From Chitinophaga pinensis (lineage in GTDB: Bacteria; Bacteroidota; Bacteroidia; NS11-12g; UBA9320): a stretch of DNA of 56,118 nucleotides. The stretch covers positions 1 to 56,118 of the forward strand of contig CAMDSC010000015.1 of NCBI GenBank assembly GCA_945907065.1, read 5' to 3'. Of the stretch, positions 33,143 through 41,232 are shown piece by piece. Below the pieces are notes generated by a model. That model made no database searches. It was not told the DNA's origin and saw only the letters and a list, made by a program, of their open reading frames with translations. Each line of letters begins with the position of its first letter. The first letter of the stretch is position 1. The translations under genes were made by a program, and so were the position numbers.

Positions 33143-33965
33143 CCTTTGAATTATTTGGACAATAGGTTATGGCTCCGGCTGAAGTTGCATTTAAGTATGG
33201 ATGCATGGCAAAGGCCAAGTGAATACTGATATCTTTTGATTTATAACTAATTCCAAAGCATGGATTTGCGGGTTTGTTATAAATGCCGGCTCTTATACTT
33301 AGTTTTTTTGATGCCTGATAATTTATCCCAATTTTTAGGTATCCATTGCTATTCATTATTTGATTCCACTCGGCGGCTATTGATAGCTTTGAAGTAGAAT
33401 TGTAAATAAGTGTGGTATTGGTTATAAACGGCAATCGTTCGTCATTGTAATTTGCAAGTGGTACTCTAGCCGGATTAATAAGTTGCAATGCAACGTCGAA
33501 ATCTTTATTAAACGAAGTATAAATTCCTGCTTCAAAGGTTAATAAATTCTTGACAGGAAAGCTTTCTTTAGGTAATTGCAATCGCAAATAATCCAAGCTA
33601 ATGCCACCACCAAAATGGGAGGAAAATTTTTTAGCCAAAGAAACTTTTAGTAAGCTTTCATTATAGTATTGGTTGCCGAAAAAACTATAACCAATACCTA
33701 AAATTTGTGTTTGGTTAATTTTATAATTTGCGGCAAGACTGGCATTGTTTAAGCCTTCTACAAAATACTGGGATTGAAAACCAAATGAGACAGAATTTTT
33801 TTTTGCAAAAGCCAAACTTCCCTGATGATTATAGGCTGAAAACGGGTCGGCTTTAAATGCTGAAATTGTTCCAAATCCAAGTGAAACCGGCCCTTGTGTA
33901 TTAGGGAAGATGGTTGCTTCGCAATTAAAAGCACAAAAAAATAATATCAATAAGGGCTTATTCAA
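33129..33965 (-). CDS. Outer-membrane beta-barrel, PorV-like, partner of the HhH barrel
   Basis: The 278-residue protein has a short signal peptide (to CEATIFP) and a barrel-like strand pattern. FKADPFSAYNHQGSLAFAKKNSVSFGFQ recalls the PorV/PorQ/FadL-like proteins that in T9SS or surface assembly shuttle or anchor cargo. Its 3' end overlaps the HhH gene start by 14 bp, so the two are translated together and probably form one outer-membrane device. No specific function can be read from it. The name PorV-like is a fold-level impression only. Confidence 0.7.
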   Translation of the reverse strand: MNKPLLILFFCAFNCEATIFPNTQGPVSLGFGTISAFKADPFSAYNHQGSLAFAKKNSVSFGFQSQYFVEGLNNASLAANYKINQTQILGIGYSFFGNQYYNESLLKVSLAKKFSSHFGGGISLDYLRLQLPKESFPVKNLLTFEAGIYTSFNKDFDVALQLINPARVPLANYNDERLPFITNTTLIYNSTSKLSIAAEWNQIMNSNGYLKIGINYQASKKLSIRAGIYNKPANPCFGISYKSKDISIHLAFAMHPYLNATSAGAITYCPNNSKDEKL

Positions 33966-34046
33966 GGCTATTTCTTATGCAAGAAACAAAAAAGTTTTTG
34001 ATTGAGAAAATATTTTCATAGCGTAAGGTTTAAACCGCGGGCTATT

Positions 34047-34379
34047 TTACAATTCCCCCTTTATTTCCACCAAAAACTGCCTAACCTTATTAAGCGATTC
34101 AAGAAGAATCATATTCTTTTGGGCAGGTTCACGTTCCGATTTCATTTTTTCTTTAGCCCCCTGCAAGGTGTAGCCTTTTTCTTTGGTTAAAAAATAGATG
34201 AGCCTAATGGTTTCAATATCAGCCTTGGTATAAAGACGATTGCCTTTTTTGTTTTTTTTAGGGGACAAAACATCAAATTCTTTTTCCCAAAAACGCAACA
34301 GGGAAGGAGCTAAATTTATCATGGCAGTAACTTCGCCCATGCTGTAATACAATTTTTCAACAGATTCTTGTTCCTCCAT
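34047..34379 (-). CDS. MerR-family transcriptional regulator
   Basis: A 110-residue protein: the N-terminal winged-helix MerR domain is clear (YYSMGEVTAMINLAPSLLRFWEKEF, GNRLYTKADIETIRLIYFLTKEKGYTLQGAKEKM), followed by a short helix for dimerisation. It lacks the C-terminal effector domain and Cys cluster of metal or drug sensors, so it is of the short MlrA-like or cell-cycle type common in Bacteroidota. Its ATG shares one base with the stop of the M23 peptidase gene (TAATG), so the two are translationally coupled. Targets unknown; co-transcription suggests cell-wall or growth control. Confidence 0.9.
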   Translation of the reverse strand: MEEQESVEKLYYSMGEVTAMINLAPSLLRFWEKEFDVLSPKKNKKGNRLYTKADIETIRLIYFLTKEKGYTLQGAKEKMKSEREPAQKNMILLESLNKVRQFLVEIKGEL

Positions 34380-35350
34380 TAGTCAAACGACTGATTGTGA
34401 GCATTTGATAATTTTAGAATGGCCTCATATTGCTCAGGACTCAAATCACTGTAGTAGTAATTTGCAGGATTAACTGGGTCATTATTTTTCATTACTTCGT
34501 AATGCAAATGCGGGCCCGTGCTTTTACCGGTGCTGCCAACATAACCTATAAGCTGGCCGCGGGTTACTTTTTGGCCACGTTTAACTTTAAATTTACTAAG
34601 GTGAGCATAGCGGGTTTTATAGCCGTATCCGTGATTAACGATTATACAATTTCCATATCCCCATTGTTTTGATTCTACCAATTCAATAACCCCGTCACCT
34701 GTTGATGTAACAGGAGTTCCTACAGGGGAAGTGAAATCCATACCGGCATGAAATTTTCCGGTGCGATATATCGGGTCAATTCTATATCCAAAACCTGATG
34801 CCACCCGTTTTAAGTCTTTATTTGAAACAGGCTGAATGGCTGGAATACTCATCAGCATAGCATTTTTTGCTTTAGCTAATTTTGTTAGTTCATCGTATGA
34901 TTTACTTTGAACATACATTCGCCGGTTTATTTGATCAAAGGATTCATGAAGTTCAACCAAAGTTTTTGAATTGTCAAAATTTTTAAGGGTTTTGTAACGG
35001 TCGTTTCCTCCAATGCCGGCCTTACGAAAAGCTTCGTCAATTGGAGCTGCTCCAAATATTTCACGATATATTTTATCGTCTCGTTCTTCAAGGCTAGCAA
35101 TCACAAGTTCTACTTTTTTTGATTTTTCCTCCAACAAGTCAATTTGCATCTTATACTGGGCTATTTCACGTTTCAAAAGTTTTTCTTTTGGGGAGTCAAG
35201 AAAACTATAGGCCAATGAAAGAAAAAGGAAACCAGCCACCATTGAAGCTGAAATAAAGCCAAATACCCGCAACAGTTTTACCCAAGTACTCGTTTTTACG
35301 TGTACATATTGGAGATTGGTGGGGTCAAACCTATACTTGATTTTCTTCAA
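34379..35350 (-). CDS. M23-family (LytM-type) peptidoglycan endopeptidase
   Basis: The 323-residue protein has one N-terminal transmembrane anchor (about 28-50), a coiled-coil region (about 58-165), and a C-terminal M23 zinc peptidase. The metal ligands are visible in KFHAGMDF and GPHLHYEV, with the active-site H in TRYAHLSK. It would cut peptide cross-links in the murein or, if it keeps catalysis, be the Bacteroidota form of a cell-division or elongation hydrolase. The start is TTG at 35350, since no ATG fits before the anchor. It is divergent from alaS, 90 bp away, and coupled to merR. Confidence 0.9.
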   Translation of the reverse strand: MKKIKYRFDPTNLQYVHVKTSTWVKLLRVFGFISASMVAGFLFLSLAYSFLDSPKEKLLKREIAQYKMQIDLLEEKSKKVELVIASLEERDDKIYREIFGAAPIDEAFRKAGIGGNDRYKTLKNFDNSKTLVELHESFDQINRRMYVQSKSYDELTKLAKAKNAMLMSIPAIQPVSNKDLKRVASGFGYRIDPIYRTGKFHAGMDFTSPVGTPVTSTGDGVIELVESKQWGYGNCIIVNHGYGYKTRYAHLSKFKVKRGQKVTRGQLIGYVGSTGKSTGPHLHYEVMKNNDPVNPANYYYSDLSPEQYEAILKLSNAHNQSFD

Positions 35351-35368
35351 CTTTAAGGCGATTTGGTG

Positions 35369-35376
35369 TAATTTTG
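35369..35376 (+). promoter_or_regulatory. -7 box for alaS
   Basis: TAATTTTG matches TAnnTTTG exactly, giving a leader of about 60 nt before the ATG at 35441. On the opposite strand TATTTTCG (one mismatch) near 35408 may serve the divergent peptidase gene. Confidence 0.5.
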
Positions 35377-35440
35377 CAATTCAGAAATTGAACGCAAGGC
35401 GAAAATAAGTTTTTTAGCCAAAAACACAAAATATTAATTG

Positions 35441-38065
35441 ATGAACTCTACAGAAATAAGACAAAAATTTTTAGATTTTTTTGAATCGAAAGGCCACAGA
35501 ATAGTGCCTTCAGCACCCATAGTTGTAAAAAATGATCCCACGCTAATGTTCACCAATGCAGGGATGAATCAGTTTAAAGATTATTTTTTAGGAAATAAAA
35601 TAGCCACTAACAAACGGGTGGTAGATACTCAAAAATGTCTAAGGGTTTCGGGCAAGCACAATGATTTGGAAGAGGTAGGAGTTGATACGTATCACCATAC
35701 CATGTTTGAAATGTTGGGTAACTGGAGTTTTGGTGATTATTTTAAAAAAGAAGCTATTGAATGGGCTTGGAAACTATTGACAGATGTTTATGGTTTGGAC
35801 AAAAACCGTTTGTACGTTACCGTTTTTGAAGGCAGCAAGGATGATAATTTGGAATACGATTATGAATCTTATAAATATTGGGAACAATACATTGACAGCG
35901 ATCGAATTTTAAAAGGAAACAAAAAAGATAACTTTTGGGAAATGGGTGATACCGGTCCTTGCGGGCCATGCAGTGAAATTCATTATGACCTGCGACCCGA
36001 TATGGAACGTTTTGAAATTGATGGAAAAACATTGGTGAATAATGACCACCCGCAGGTGATTGAAATTTGGAACAATGTGTTTATGCAATACAACCGCAAA
36101 AGCGATGGCAGCCTTGAAAATTTGCCAGATAAGCATGTAGACACAGGCATGGGTTTTGAGCGATTGGTAAGAGCTGTTCATGGCAAAAACTCTAATTATG
36201 ATACCGATATTTTTTTAGATACCATTAATGAACTGGAGCGTATTTCAGGAAAAAATTATGGAGAAACCGAAAAAACGGATATTGCCTTTCGGGTAATAGC
36301 CGACCATATTAGGGCCATAAGTTTTACGATTGCCGATGGGCAATTGCCTTCAAATAATGGAGCGGGTTATGTTATCCGACGAATTTTAAGACGTGCCATC
36401 CGTTATGGTTACAGTACTTTAGGGTTTAAACAAGCTGAAATTTATAAACTAGTTGAACCATTAGCTTTAAAATTTAAAACCATTTTTCCAGAGTTGTATG
36501 AGCAACGGGAATTTGTGAGCAAAGTGATTTTGGAGGAAGAGAAAACTTTTTTAAGTACCCTGTCAAAAGGGTTAGAAATATTGCAAGGACTTTTTTTAGA
36601 AGATCTTTCAAAAACTATTATTGGTACTAAGGCTTTTGAATTGTATGACACTTTCGGTTTCCCCATTGATTTAACAAAATTAATAGCTTCGGAAAATGGT
36701 TTTACAGTTGATGAAAAAGGCTTTGAAGAGGAACTTTTAAAACAAAAAACCCGAAGCCGAAAGGATGCTGAAAAAACAACCGGCGACTGGAACATTATTG
36801 AAGAAGATGACGATCAGCAATTTATAGGTTACGATTTTACAGAAGCTACATTAAAAATTTGTCGCTACCGAACGGTAAATGCCAAAGGAAAAAATAGCTT
36901 TCAAGCCGTGTTTTCAGTAACCCCATTTTATGCTGAAAGTGGAGGACAGGTAGGTGATACAGGTATTTTAAAAGGATTGGATAACGATGAAAAAATAAAG
37001 GTTTTGGATACCACCAAAGAAAATAATTTGATTATCCATACCCTTGAAAAATTGCCAATAACCCTCAATCAGGTTTTTCAGGCAAAAATTGATAAAACCC
37101 GCCGGCAGGATATTACCAAAAATCATTCGGCTACCCATTTACTTCATTCGGCTTTAAAAGAAGTTTTGGGAAACCATATTGGCCAAAAAGGTTCATTGGT
37201 AGAGCCCGAAAGATTGCGTTTCGATTTTTCGCATTTTGCCAAAATTAGTGATGATGAATTGTCCAAAATTTCAACGATTATTAAAAATAAAATAGTTGAA
37301 AATATTGCTCTTGACGAAAAACGAGATGTTCCTATTGAAATAGCCAAAGGCATAGGAGCCACGGCGTTGTTTGGCGAAAAATATGGCGACACGGTTCGGG
37401 TTATCATTTTTGATCAAAATTTTTCGATGGAATTGTGCGGTGGAACGCATGTTAAAAATACTGGAGAAATAGGCAGCATGGTTATTACCACTGAAACGGC
37501 TGTAGCTGCCGGAGTTCGCCGTATTGAAGCCATTACAGGAGCAAAAGCCGAAGAATATATTTCTCAAAAATTAGAGGTTTTGGAACAAGTGAAATCAGCT
37601 CTTTCTAATCCGGCAGATGTATTAAAAACCATTAATCAACTGGTAACCGATAACCATGCTTTGAAAAAACAATTGGAAACCTATGAGTTGGAAAAAACTG
37701 CGGATTTAAAATCAACTTTAAAACAAAATATTACCTCCGCCAATGGCATCAATTATTTAATACAAACCATTGATATAGCCAATGCCGATAGACTAAAGGA
37801 TTTGTGTTTTCAATTAAAAAACGAAACCGAAAATTTGTTTGCCGTATTGGGATGTGTTATAAACGACAAACCTTTGCTTTCCATTACTATCAGTGAAAAT
37901 TTAGTAACCGAAAAAGGCTGGAATGCGGGCCAACTCATCCGCGACTGGGCCAAAGAAATAGATGGCGGTGGTGGTGGTCAGCCGTTTTTTGCCACAGCTG
38001 GCGGTAAGAAAAAAGCGGGATTGGATATGGCTTTGGAATTGGCTAGGAGGTTTGTTATCGTGTAA
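35441..38065 (+). CDS. alaS: Alanine-tRNA ligase
   Basis: A class II aminoacyl-tRNA synthetase of 874 residues, charging tRNA-Ala. Order of parts: catalytic core (YHHTMFEMLGNWSFGDYF; IWNNVFMQYNR; GMGFERL), tRNA-recognition region, editing domain with the zinc ligands in HSATHLLH (about 562) and CGGTHV (about 666), and the C-Ala DHHA1 domain with GGGGGQ near residue 850. All editing residues are in place. I start at ATG 35441; the in-frame TTG one codon before is less likely. Single gene divergent from the M23 peptidase. Confidence 0.98.
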   Translation: MNSTEIRQKFLDFFESKGHRIVPSAPIVVKNDPTLMFTNAGMNQFKDYFLGNKIATNKRVVDTQKCLRVSGKHNDLEEVGVDTYHHTMFEMLGNWSFGDYFKKEAIEWAWKLLTDVYGLDKNRLYVTVFEGSKDDNLEYDYESYKYWEQYIDSDRILKGNKKDNFWEMGDTGPCGPCSEIHYDLRPDMERFEIDGKTLVNNDHPQVIEIWNNVFMQYNRKSDGSLENLPDKHVDTGMGFERLVRAVHGKNSNYDTDIFLDTINELERISGKNYGETEKTDIAFRVIADHIRAISFTIADGQLPSNNGAGYVIRRILRRAIRYGYSTLGFKQAEIYKLVEPLALKFKTIFPELYEQREFVSKVILEEEKTFLSTLSKGLEILQGLFLEDLSKTIIGTKAFELYDTFGFPIDLTKLIASENGFTVDEKGFEEELLKQKTRSRKDAEKTTGDWNIIEEDDDQQFIGYDFTEATLKICRYRTVNAKGKNSFQAVFSVTPFYAESGGQVGDTGILKGLDNDEKIKVLDTTKENNLIIHTLEKLPITLNQVFQAKIDKTRRQDITKNHSATHLLHSALKEVLGNHIGQKGSLVEPERLRFDFSHFAKISDDELSKISTIIKNKIVENIALDEKRDVPIEIAKGIGATALFGEKYGDTVRVIIFDQNFSMELCGGTHVKNTGEIGSMVITTETAVAAGVRRIEAITGAKAEEYISQKLEVLEQVKSALSNPADVLKTINQLVTDNHALKKQLETYELEKTADLKSTLKQNITSANGINYLIQTIDIANADRLKDLCFQLKNETENLFAVLGCVINDKPLLSITISENLVTEKGWNAGQLIRDWAKEIDGGGGGQPFFATAGGKKKAGLDMALELARRFVIV

Positions 38066-38164
38066 GTTGAAAACCTCTTTTACCAACCCATATCACATTT
38101 TTGTAAAATTATATTTGGTAATTTTTAAAAATCAATTACTTTCGAAGTAAAATTAATTGCTTTT

Positions 38165-38974
38165 ATGGACTATAAATTTAAGAAAATTCTAGTTGGATTT
38201 GACAATTCTCGTGCTTCGCAAGTGGCCCTAGATAAGGCGCTTCAAACCTGCAAGGCATTTGGCTCCGACCTTTATGTTGTAAACGTAAAAACGGCTAAAT
38301 CAACGCAAGATGATTTTAGTGCTATTGTAAATGAAAAGGCATTGCCTTATAAAGTTACAGTTCATTACATGGAACGTAGAGGAACTGTGAGTAAAGAAAT
38401 AGCGGGAGCCGAAAGAGACCTTGGAGCCGACCTTATTTTTATGGGAGCCCATGGCAAAAAAGGATTTCAACCGTATTGGATAGGAAGTAATGCTGGACGA
38501 GTAGTTAGCGCATCGTCATGCCCTGTAATTACAGTGCAGGAAGATGCAACCAATATGAATTTTTTAGATATAATTCTTCCTTTGGACGATAGTATGGAAA
38601 CCCGCCAAAAAGTGCCTTATGCTGTGGTAATGGCTAAAGGATTTAATGCTACCATTCATATTTTAGCAGTTAGTAAAGATAAGAGTGAGGAAACTAAAAG
38701 GCTTATAACCGCCTATTCACGCCAAGCAGAAATATATTTTGATGAACGAAATGTGAAATATACACTTGAATTGCGCCAAGGGAATGATGTTCCTCAAGCC
38801 TGTATAGATTATGCTATTGAAAAAAAAGCAGGACTTATTATGATGATGACTGGAACCGAAAGTGCAAATTGGTTTATGGGTACTTATGCCCAACAATTGA
38901 TAAATCATTCTCCTGTCCCAATTTGTGCCATCCATAGCCGCGATATGCTGTTGGCTGGAGCTGGAGGTTACTAA
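38165..38974 (+). CDS. Universal stress protein with two Usp domains
   Basis: The 269-residue protein has two tandem UspA-type Rossmann-like domains (about 1-135 and 140-260). The first has ILVGFDNSRASQVALDKALQ and a GAHGKKGFQPYWIGSNAGRVV segment that keeps the G-x2-G-x9-G(S/T) ATP-binding spacing of UspA-like nucleotide binders. The second lacks most of it, with MTGTESANWFMGTYAQQLIN in its place, so only the first half may bind ATP. Such proteins aid survival under starvation and stress. Its gene stands alone after alaS and is convergent with an SDR gene; a short hairpin follows. Confidence 0.9.
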   Translation: MDYKFKKILVGFDNSRASQVALDKALQTCKAFGSDLYVVNVKTAKSTQDDFSAIVNEKALPYKVTVHYMERRGTVSKEIAGAERDLGADLIFMGAHGKKGFQPYWIGSNAGRVVSASSCPVITVQEDATNMNFLDIILPLDDSMETRQKVPYAVVMAKGFNATIHILAVSKDKSEETKRLITAYSRQAEIYFDERNVKYTLELRQGNDVPQACIDYAIEKKAGLIMMMTGTESANWFMGTYAQQLINHSPVPICAIHSRDMLLAGAGGY

Positions 38975-38978
38975 TTAC

Positions 38979-38998
38979 CTAAGGATTGAAATCCTTAG
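38979..38998. terminator. Short symmetric hairpin between convergent genes
   Basis: CTAAGGATT (38979-38987), GA, then its exact complement (38990-38998). It sits 5 bp after the Usp stop and 19 bp from the SDR stop, so it may end both transcripts, although T runs are weak. Confidence 0.5.
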
Positions 38999-39016
38999 AG
39001 TTTGAAATTTTCTATA

Positions 39017-39799
39017 TTATTTGCTCATTGGCACTTCGCCATTTGCTCTGATAATCAATCCCGCTGCTGGCTGAGCCGTTGGCATTATTACCAAATCATT
39101 AATATTAACATTTGGCTTGCGGCTAATACACCATAAAATAGCTTCAGCAATATCATCCGCCACTAAATTTTCAAATCCTTCATAAACTTTGGCTGCTTTT
39201 TTTTCATCGCCTTTGAAACGAACTAATGAAAATTCAGTTTCCACGGCTCCAGGATGAATACCAGTTACACGAATATTATGTTCTGCCAATTCGCGGCGCA
39301 TAGATTTTGTAAGGGCATCCACCGCATGTTTGGTTCCGCAATACACATTTCCATTGGGGTAAATTTCTTTAGCAGCTATACTTCCAATATTTATTATATG
39401 CCCTGTTTTTCGAGCCACCATCAATGGCATCACCATCCGTGACACATACAAAAGACCTTTGATATTGGTATCTACCATTTCATCCCAGTCATCTAAATTG
39501 CCTTCAGCAAAGTTGTTTAACCCTGCAGCAAGTCCGGCATTATTAACCAAAACATCAATATTTTTCCATTCTTCAGGTAACGAATTTACAAACAATTCAA
39601 CTTCAGAACGGTTTCTAACATCCACCACTTTGGTTAGCACTTTAGCACCTGAGGCCGATAGTTCGTCACTAACATCTATCAATTTATCAGCTCTGCGGCC
39701 ACAAATTATTAAATTAAAACCTGATTTGGCTAATTGATTGGCAGTGGCTCGTCCTATGCCGGCTGTTGCTCCTGTTACCATTGCTATTTTAGATACCAT
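39017..39799 (-). CDS. Short-chain dehydrogenase/reductase, YdfG-like
   Basis: A 260-residue classical SDR: N-terminal NAD(P) motif VTGATAGIGRA, NNAG at the end of strand 4, catalytic Ser in INIGSIAAKE, and YxxxK in VYCGTKHAV. The Arg pair in ICGRRADKL suggests NADP(H) preference. Sequence features (GLLYVSRMVMPLM; HPGAVETEFS; RKPNVNINDLVIMPTAQ) match the family that reduces 3-hydroxy acids such as serine or 3-hydroxypropionate. Exact substrate uncertain. Single gene, divergent from the STAS-like/rnz pair. Confidence 0.92.
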   Translation of the reverse strand: MVSKIAMVTGATAGIGRATANQLAKSGFNLIICGRRADKLIDVSDELSASGAKVLTKVVDVRNRSEVELFVNSLPEEWKNIDVLVNNAGLAAGLNNFAEGNLDDWDEMVDTNIKGLLYVSRMVMPLMVARKTGHIINIGSIAAKEIYPNGNVYCGTKHAVDALTKSMRRELAEHNIRVTGIHPGAVETEFSLVRFKGDEKKAAKVYEGFENLVADDIAEAILWCISRKPNVNINDLVIMPTAQPAAGLIIRANGEVPMSK

Positions 39800-39881
39800 T
39801 AAATATTATTTGTTTTTATTGGTGATAATCATTTTTGGGATTGCGAAATTAAAGATTAAAATTTGCATTGGTAAAAATCTT

Positions 39882-40241
39882 ATGGCATATCACACCACAC
39901 ACAACGAACATTATATTCTTTTAGAACCCGAACATGAATATTTAGAAATAGAAGATCTTGACGATATAATAAATCAAATTTTAGGAGATTTTTCGGAAGT
40001 AGGCTATGTCATTTTTTATATTGGTACCTTGGATTATTTTAATCAGGATGACATGGAACAATTATTATTTTTAAATGAAGAGTTAGTTGCAAAAGGTGGA
40101 TATTTATTAATAGTAACTAGTTCTGAAAATATTACTGAACAAGTTAAAGATAAAATTAATATAAGTGCTTCAATTGATGAAGCCATTGATACCATTGAAT
40201 CGGAATGGTTGGATACGGAATTGTTTTCAGAGGAAAGTTAG
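39882..40241 (+). CDS. Degenerate STAS-like protein upstream of rnz
   Basis: I place the start at ATG 39882 (119 residues); a longer upstream frame overlaps the divergent SDR gene and is not credible. The pattern of strands and helices, and the end NISASIDEAIDTIE, align by eye with anti-sigma-factor antagonists (SpoIIAA/STAS) that often precede rnz in Bacteroidota. Where those have the phosphorylated DSSG motif, this protein has NQDD (54-57), so the serine switch is gone and acidic residues stand there. It may be a fixed, phosphomimetic or purely structural STAS. It ends 4 bp before rnz. Confidence 0.55.
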   Translation: MAYHTTHNEHYILLEPEHEYLEIEDLDDIINQILGDFSEVGYVIFYIGTLDYFNQDDMEQLLFLNEELVAKGGYLLIVTSSENITEQVKDKINISASIDEAIDTIESEWLDTELFSEES

Positions 40242-40245
40242 ACGA

Positions 40246-41157
40246 TTGGAGAGTAAGCTTACCATATTAGGTTGTGGCTCGGCAGCACCATCATTATTGA
40301 GGGCTAATACTGCCCAAATTTTGGAAATGGCAGGTAAAGTAATCTTGATTGATTGTGGCGAAGGCACCCAATGGCAAATGCTGAAACGAAAAATTAGTGC
40401 ATTTAAAATTGATATTATTTTTATTAGCCATTTGCATGGTGACCACTATTTGGGATTGCCCGGTTTGCTTAATACCTTATCTCTTTATGGTCGCCAAAAA
40501 CCTTTAAAAATTTTTGGCCCCAAGGGTATAAAAAGTTTGTTGTTTCATAATTTTAAAGAAGCTGAAATTTTCCCAAATTATAAGGTTTCAGTTATTGAAA
40601 TAAATGCTAAAAAAAAGCGAAAAATTTATAATGAAGAGGAATTATCAGTGATTGCCATCCCTCTGCAACACAGAGTTCCTTGCTATGGGTATCATTTTGA
40701 ACAAAATCATAATTCTTTAAAAATAAACAAGGAAAAATGTGATAATGCTTCATTGGGTTTTGATGCAATTAAGGAATTTAAAAATGCAAACGATATTGTT
40801 TCCGGAGGTATAAAATATTCTTATAAAGATTATACTTCACCGTATCATTTTAGAAAAACCTATACCTTTATTACCGATACTTTGTTTTTGCCTCAATTGG
40901 CTTCCATTTTCCCTGAAACGGATATACTTTACCACGAATCTACTTATTTGAACAATCTTTTGGACAAGGCCGTTACTACCTTTCACAGCACGGCTTTGCA
41001 AGCTGCGGAAATGGCTAAATTGTGCAATGCAAGATTGCTAGTATTAGGGCACTTTTCATCACGTTATCCTCACACTGATGAACTATTGGCTGAAGCCAAA
41101 ACGATCTTCCCTAATACAGAACTGGCTGATGACGGTAAAATATTTATAATAAAATAA
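40246..41157 (+). CDS. rnz: Ribonuclease Z (tRNase Z)
   Basis: The 303-residue metallo-beta-lactamase-fold nuclease removes the 3' trailer of tRNA precursors. The zinc signature HLHGDHYLGLPG is intact, and the later ligands in TFITDT, the HEST motif and VLGHFSSRYPH are present, as are the GEGTQWQ and LQHRVPCYGY segments of bacterial RNase Z. I use the TTG at 40246 as start because it gives the family's N terminus (ESKLTILGCGSA) 4 bp after the STAS-like gene; an upstream ATG would overlap that gene. It is translationally coupled to the STAS-like gene, a pairing seen repeatedly in Bacteroidota. Confidence 0.95.
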   Translation: MESKLTILGCGSAAPSLLRANTAQILEMAGKVILIDCGEGTQWQMLKRKISAFKIDIIFISHLHGDHYLGLPGLLNTLSLYGRQKPLKIFGPKGIKSLLFHNFKEAEIFPNYKVSVIEINAKKKRKIYNEEELSVIAIPLQHRVPCYGYHFEQNHNSLKINKEKCDNASLGFDAIKEFKNANDIVSGGIKYSYKDYTSPYHFRKTYTFITDTLFLPQLASIFPETDILYHESTYLNNLLDKAVTTFHSTALQAAEMAKLCNARLLVLGHFSSRYPHTDELLAEAKTIFPNTELADDGKIFIIK

Positions 41158-41214
41158 ACGGTTATCCACAGCCGTTATGAATATTACCAAATCATTTATA
41201 ACTTAAGGTAAGTT

Positions 41215-41222
41215 TATATTTG
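41215..41222 (+). promoter_or_regulatory. -7 box for ftsK
   Basis: TATATTTG matches TAnnTTTG exactly, 10 nt before the ATG at 41233, predicting a leader of only about 5-6 nt. No clear -33 TTG was found. Confidence 0.5.
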
Positions 41223-41232
41223 GTGGTTATAC

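Noticed and set aside
39738-39881. Long upstream start for the STAS-like gene
   Set aside because: It would run through the divergent SDR gene's coding sequence and adds a hydrophobic stretch foreign to the family. ATG 39882 fits.
40165-40245. Upstream ATG start for ribonuclease Z
   Set aside because: It lies inside the STAS-like gene in another frame; the family N terminus begins at the TTG at 40246.
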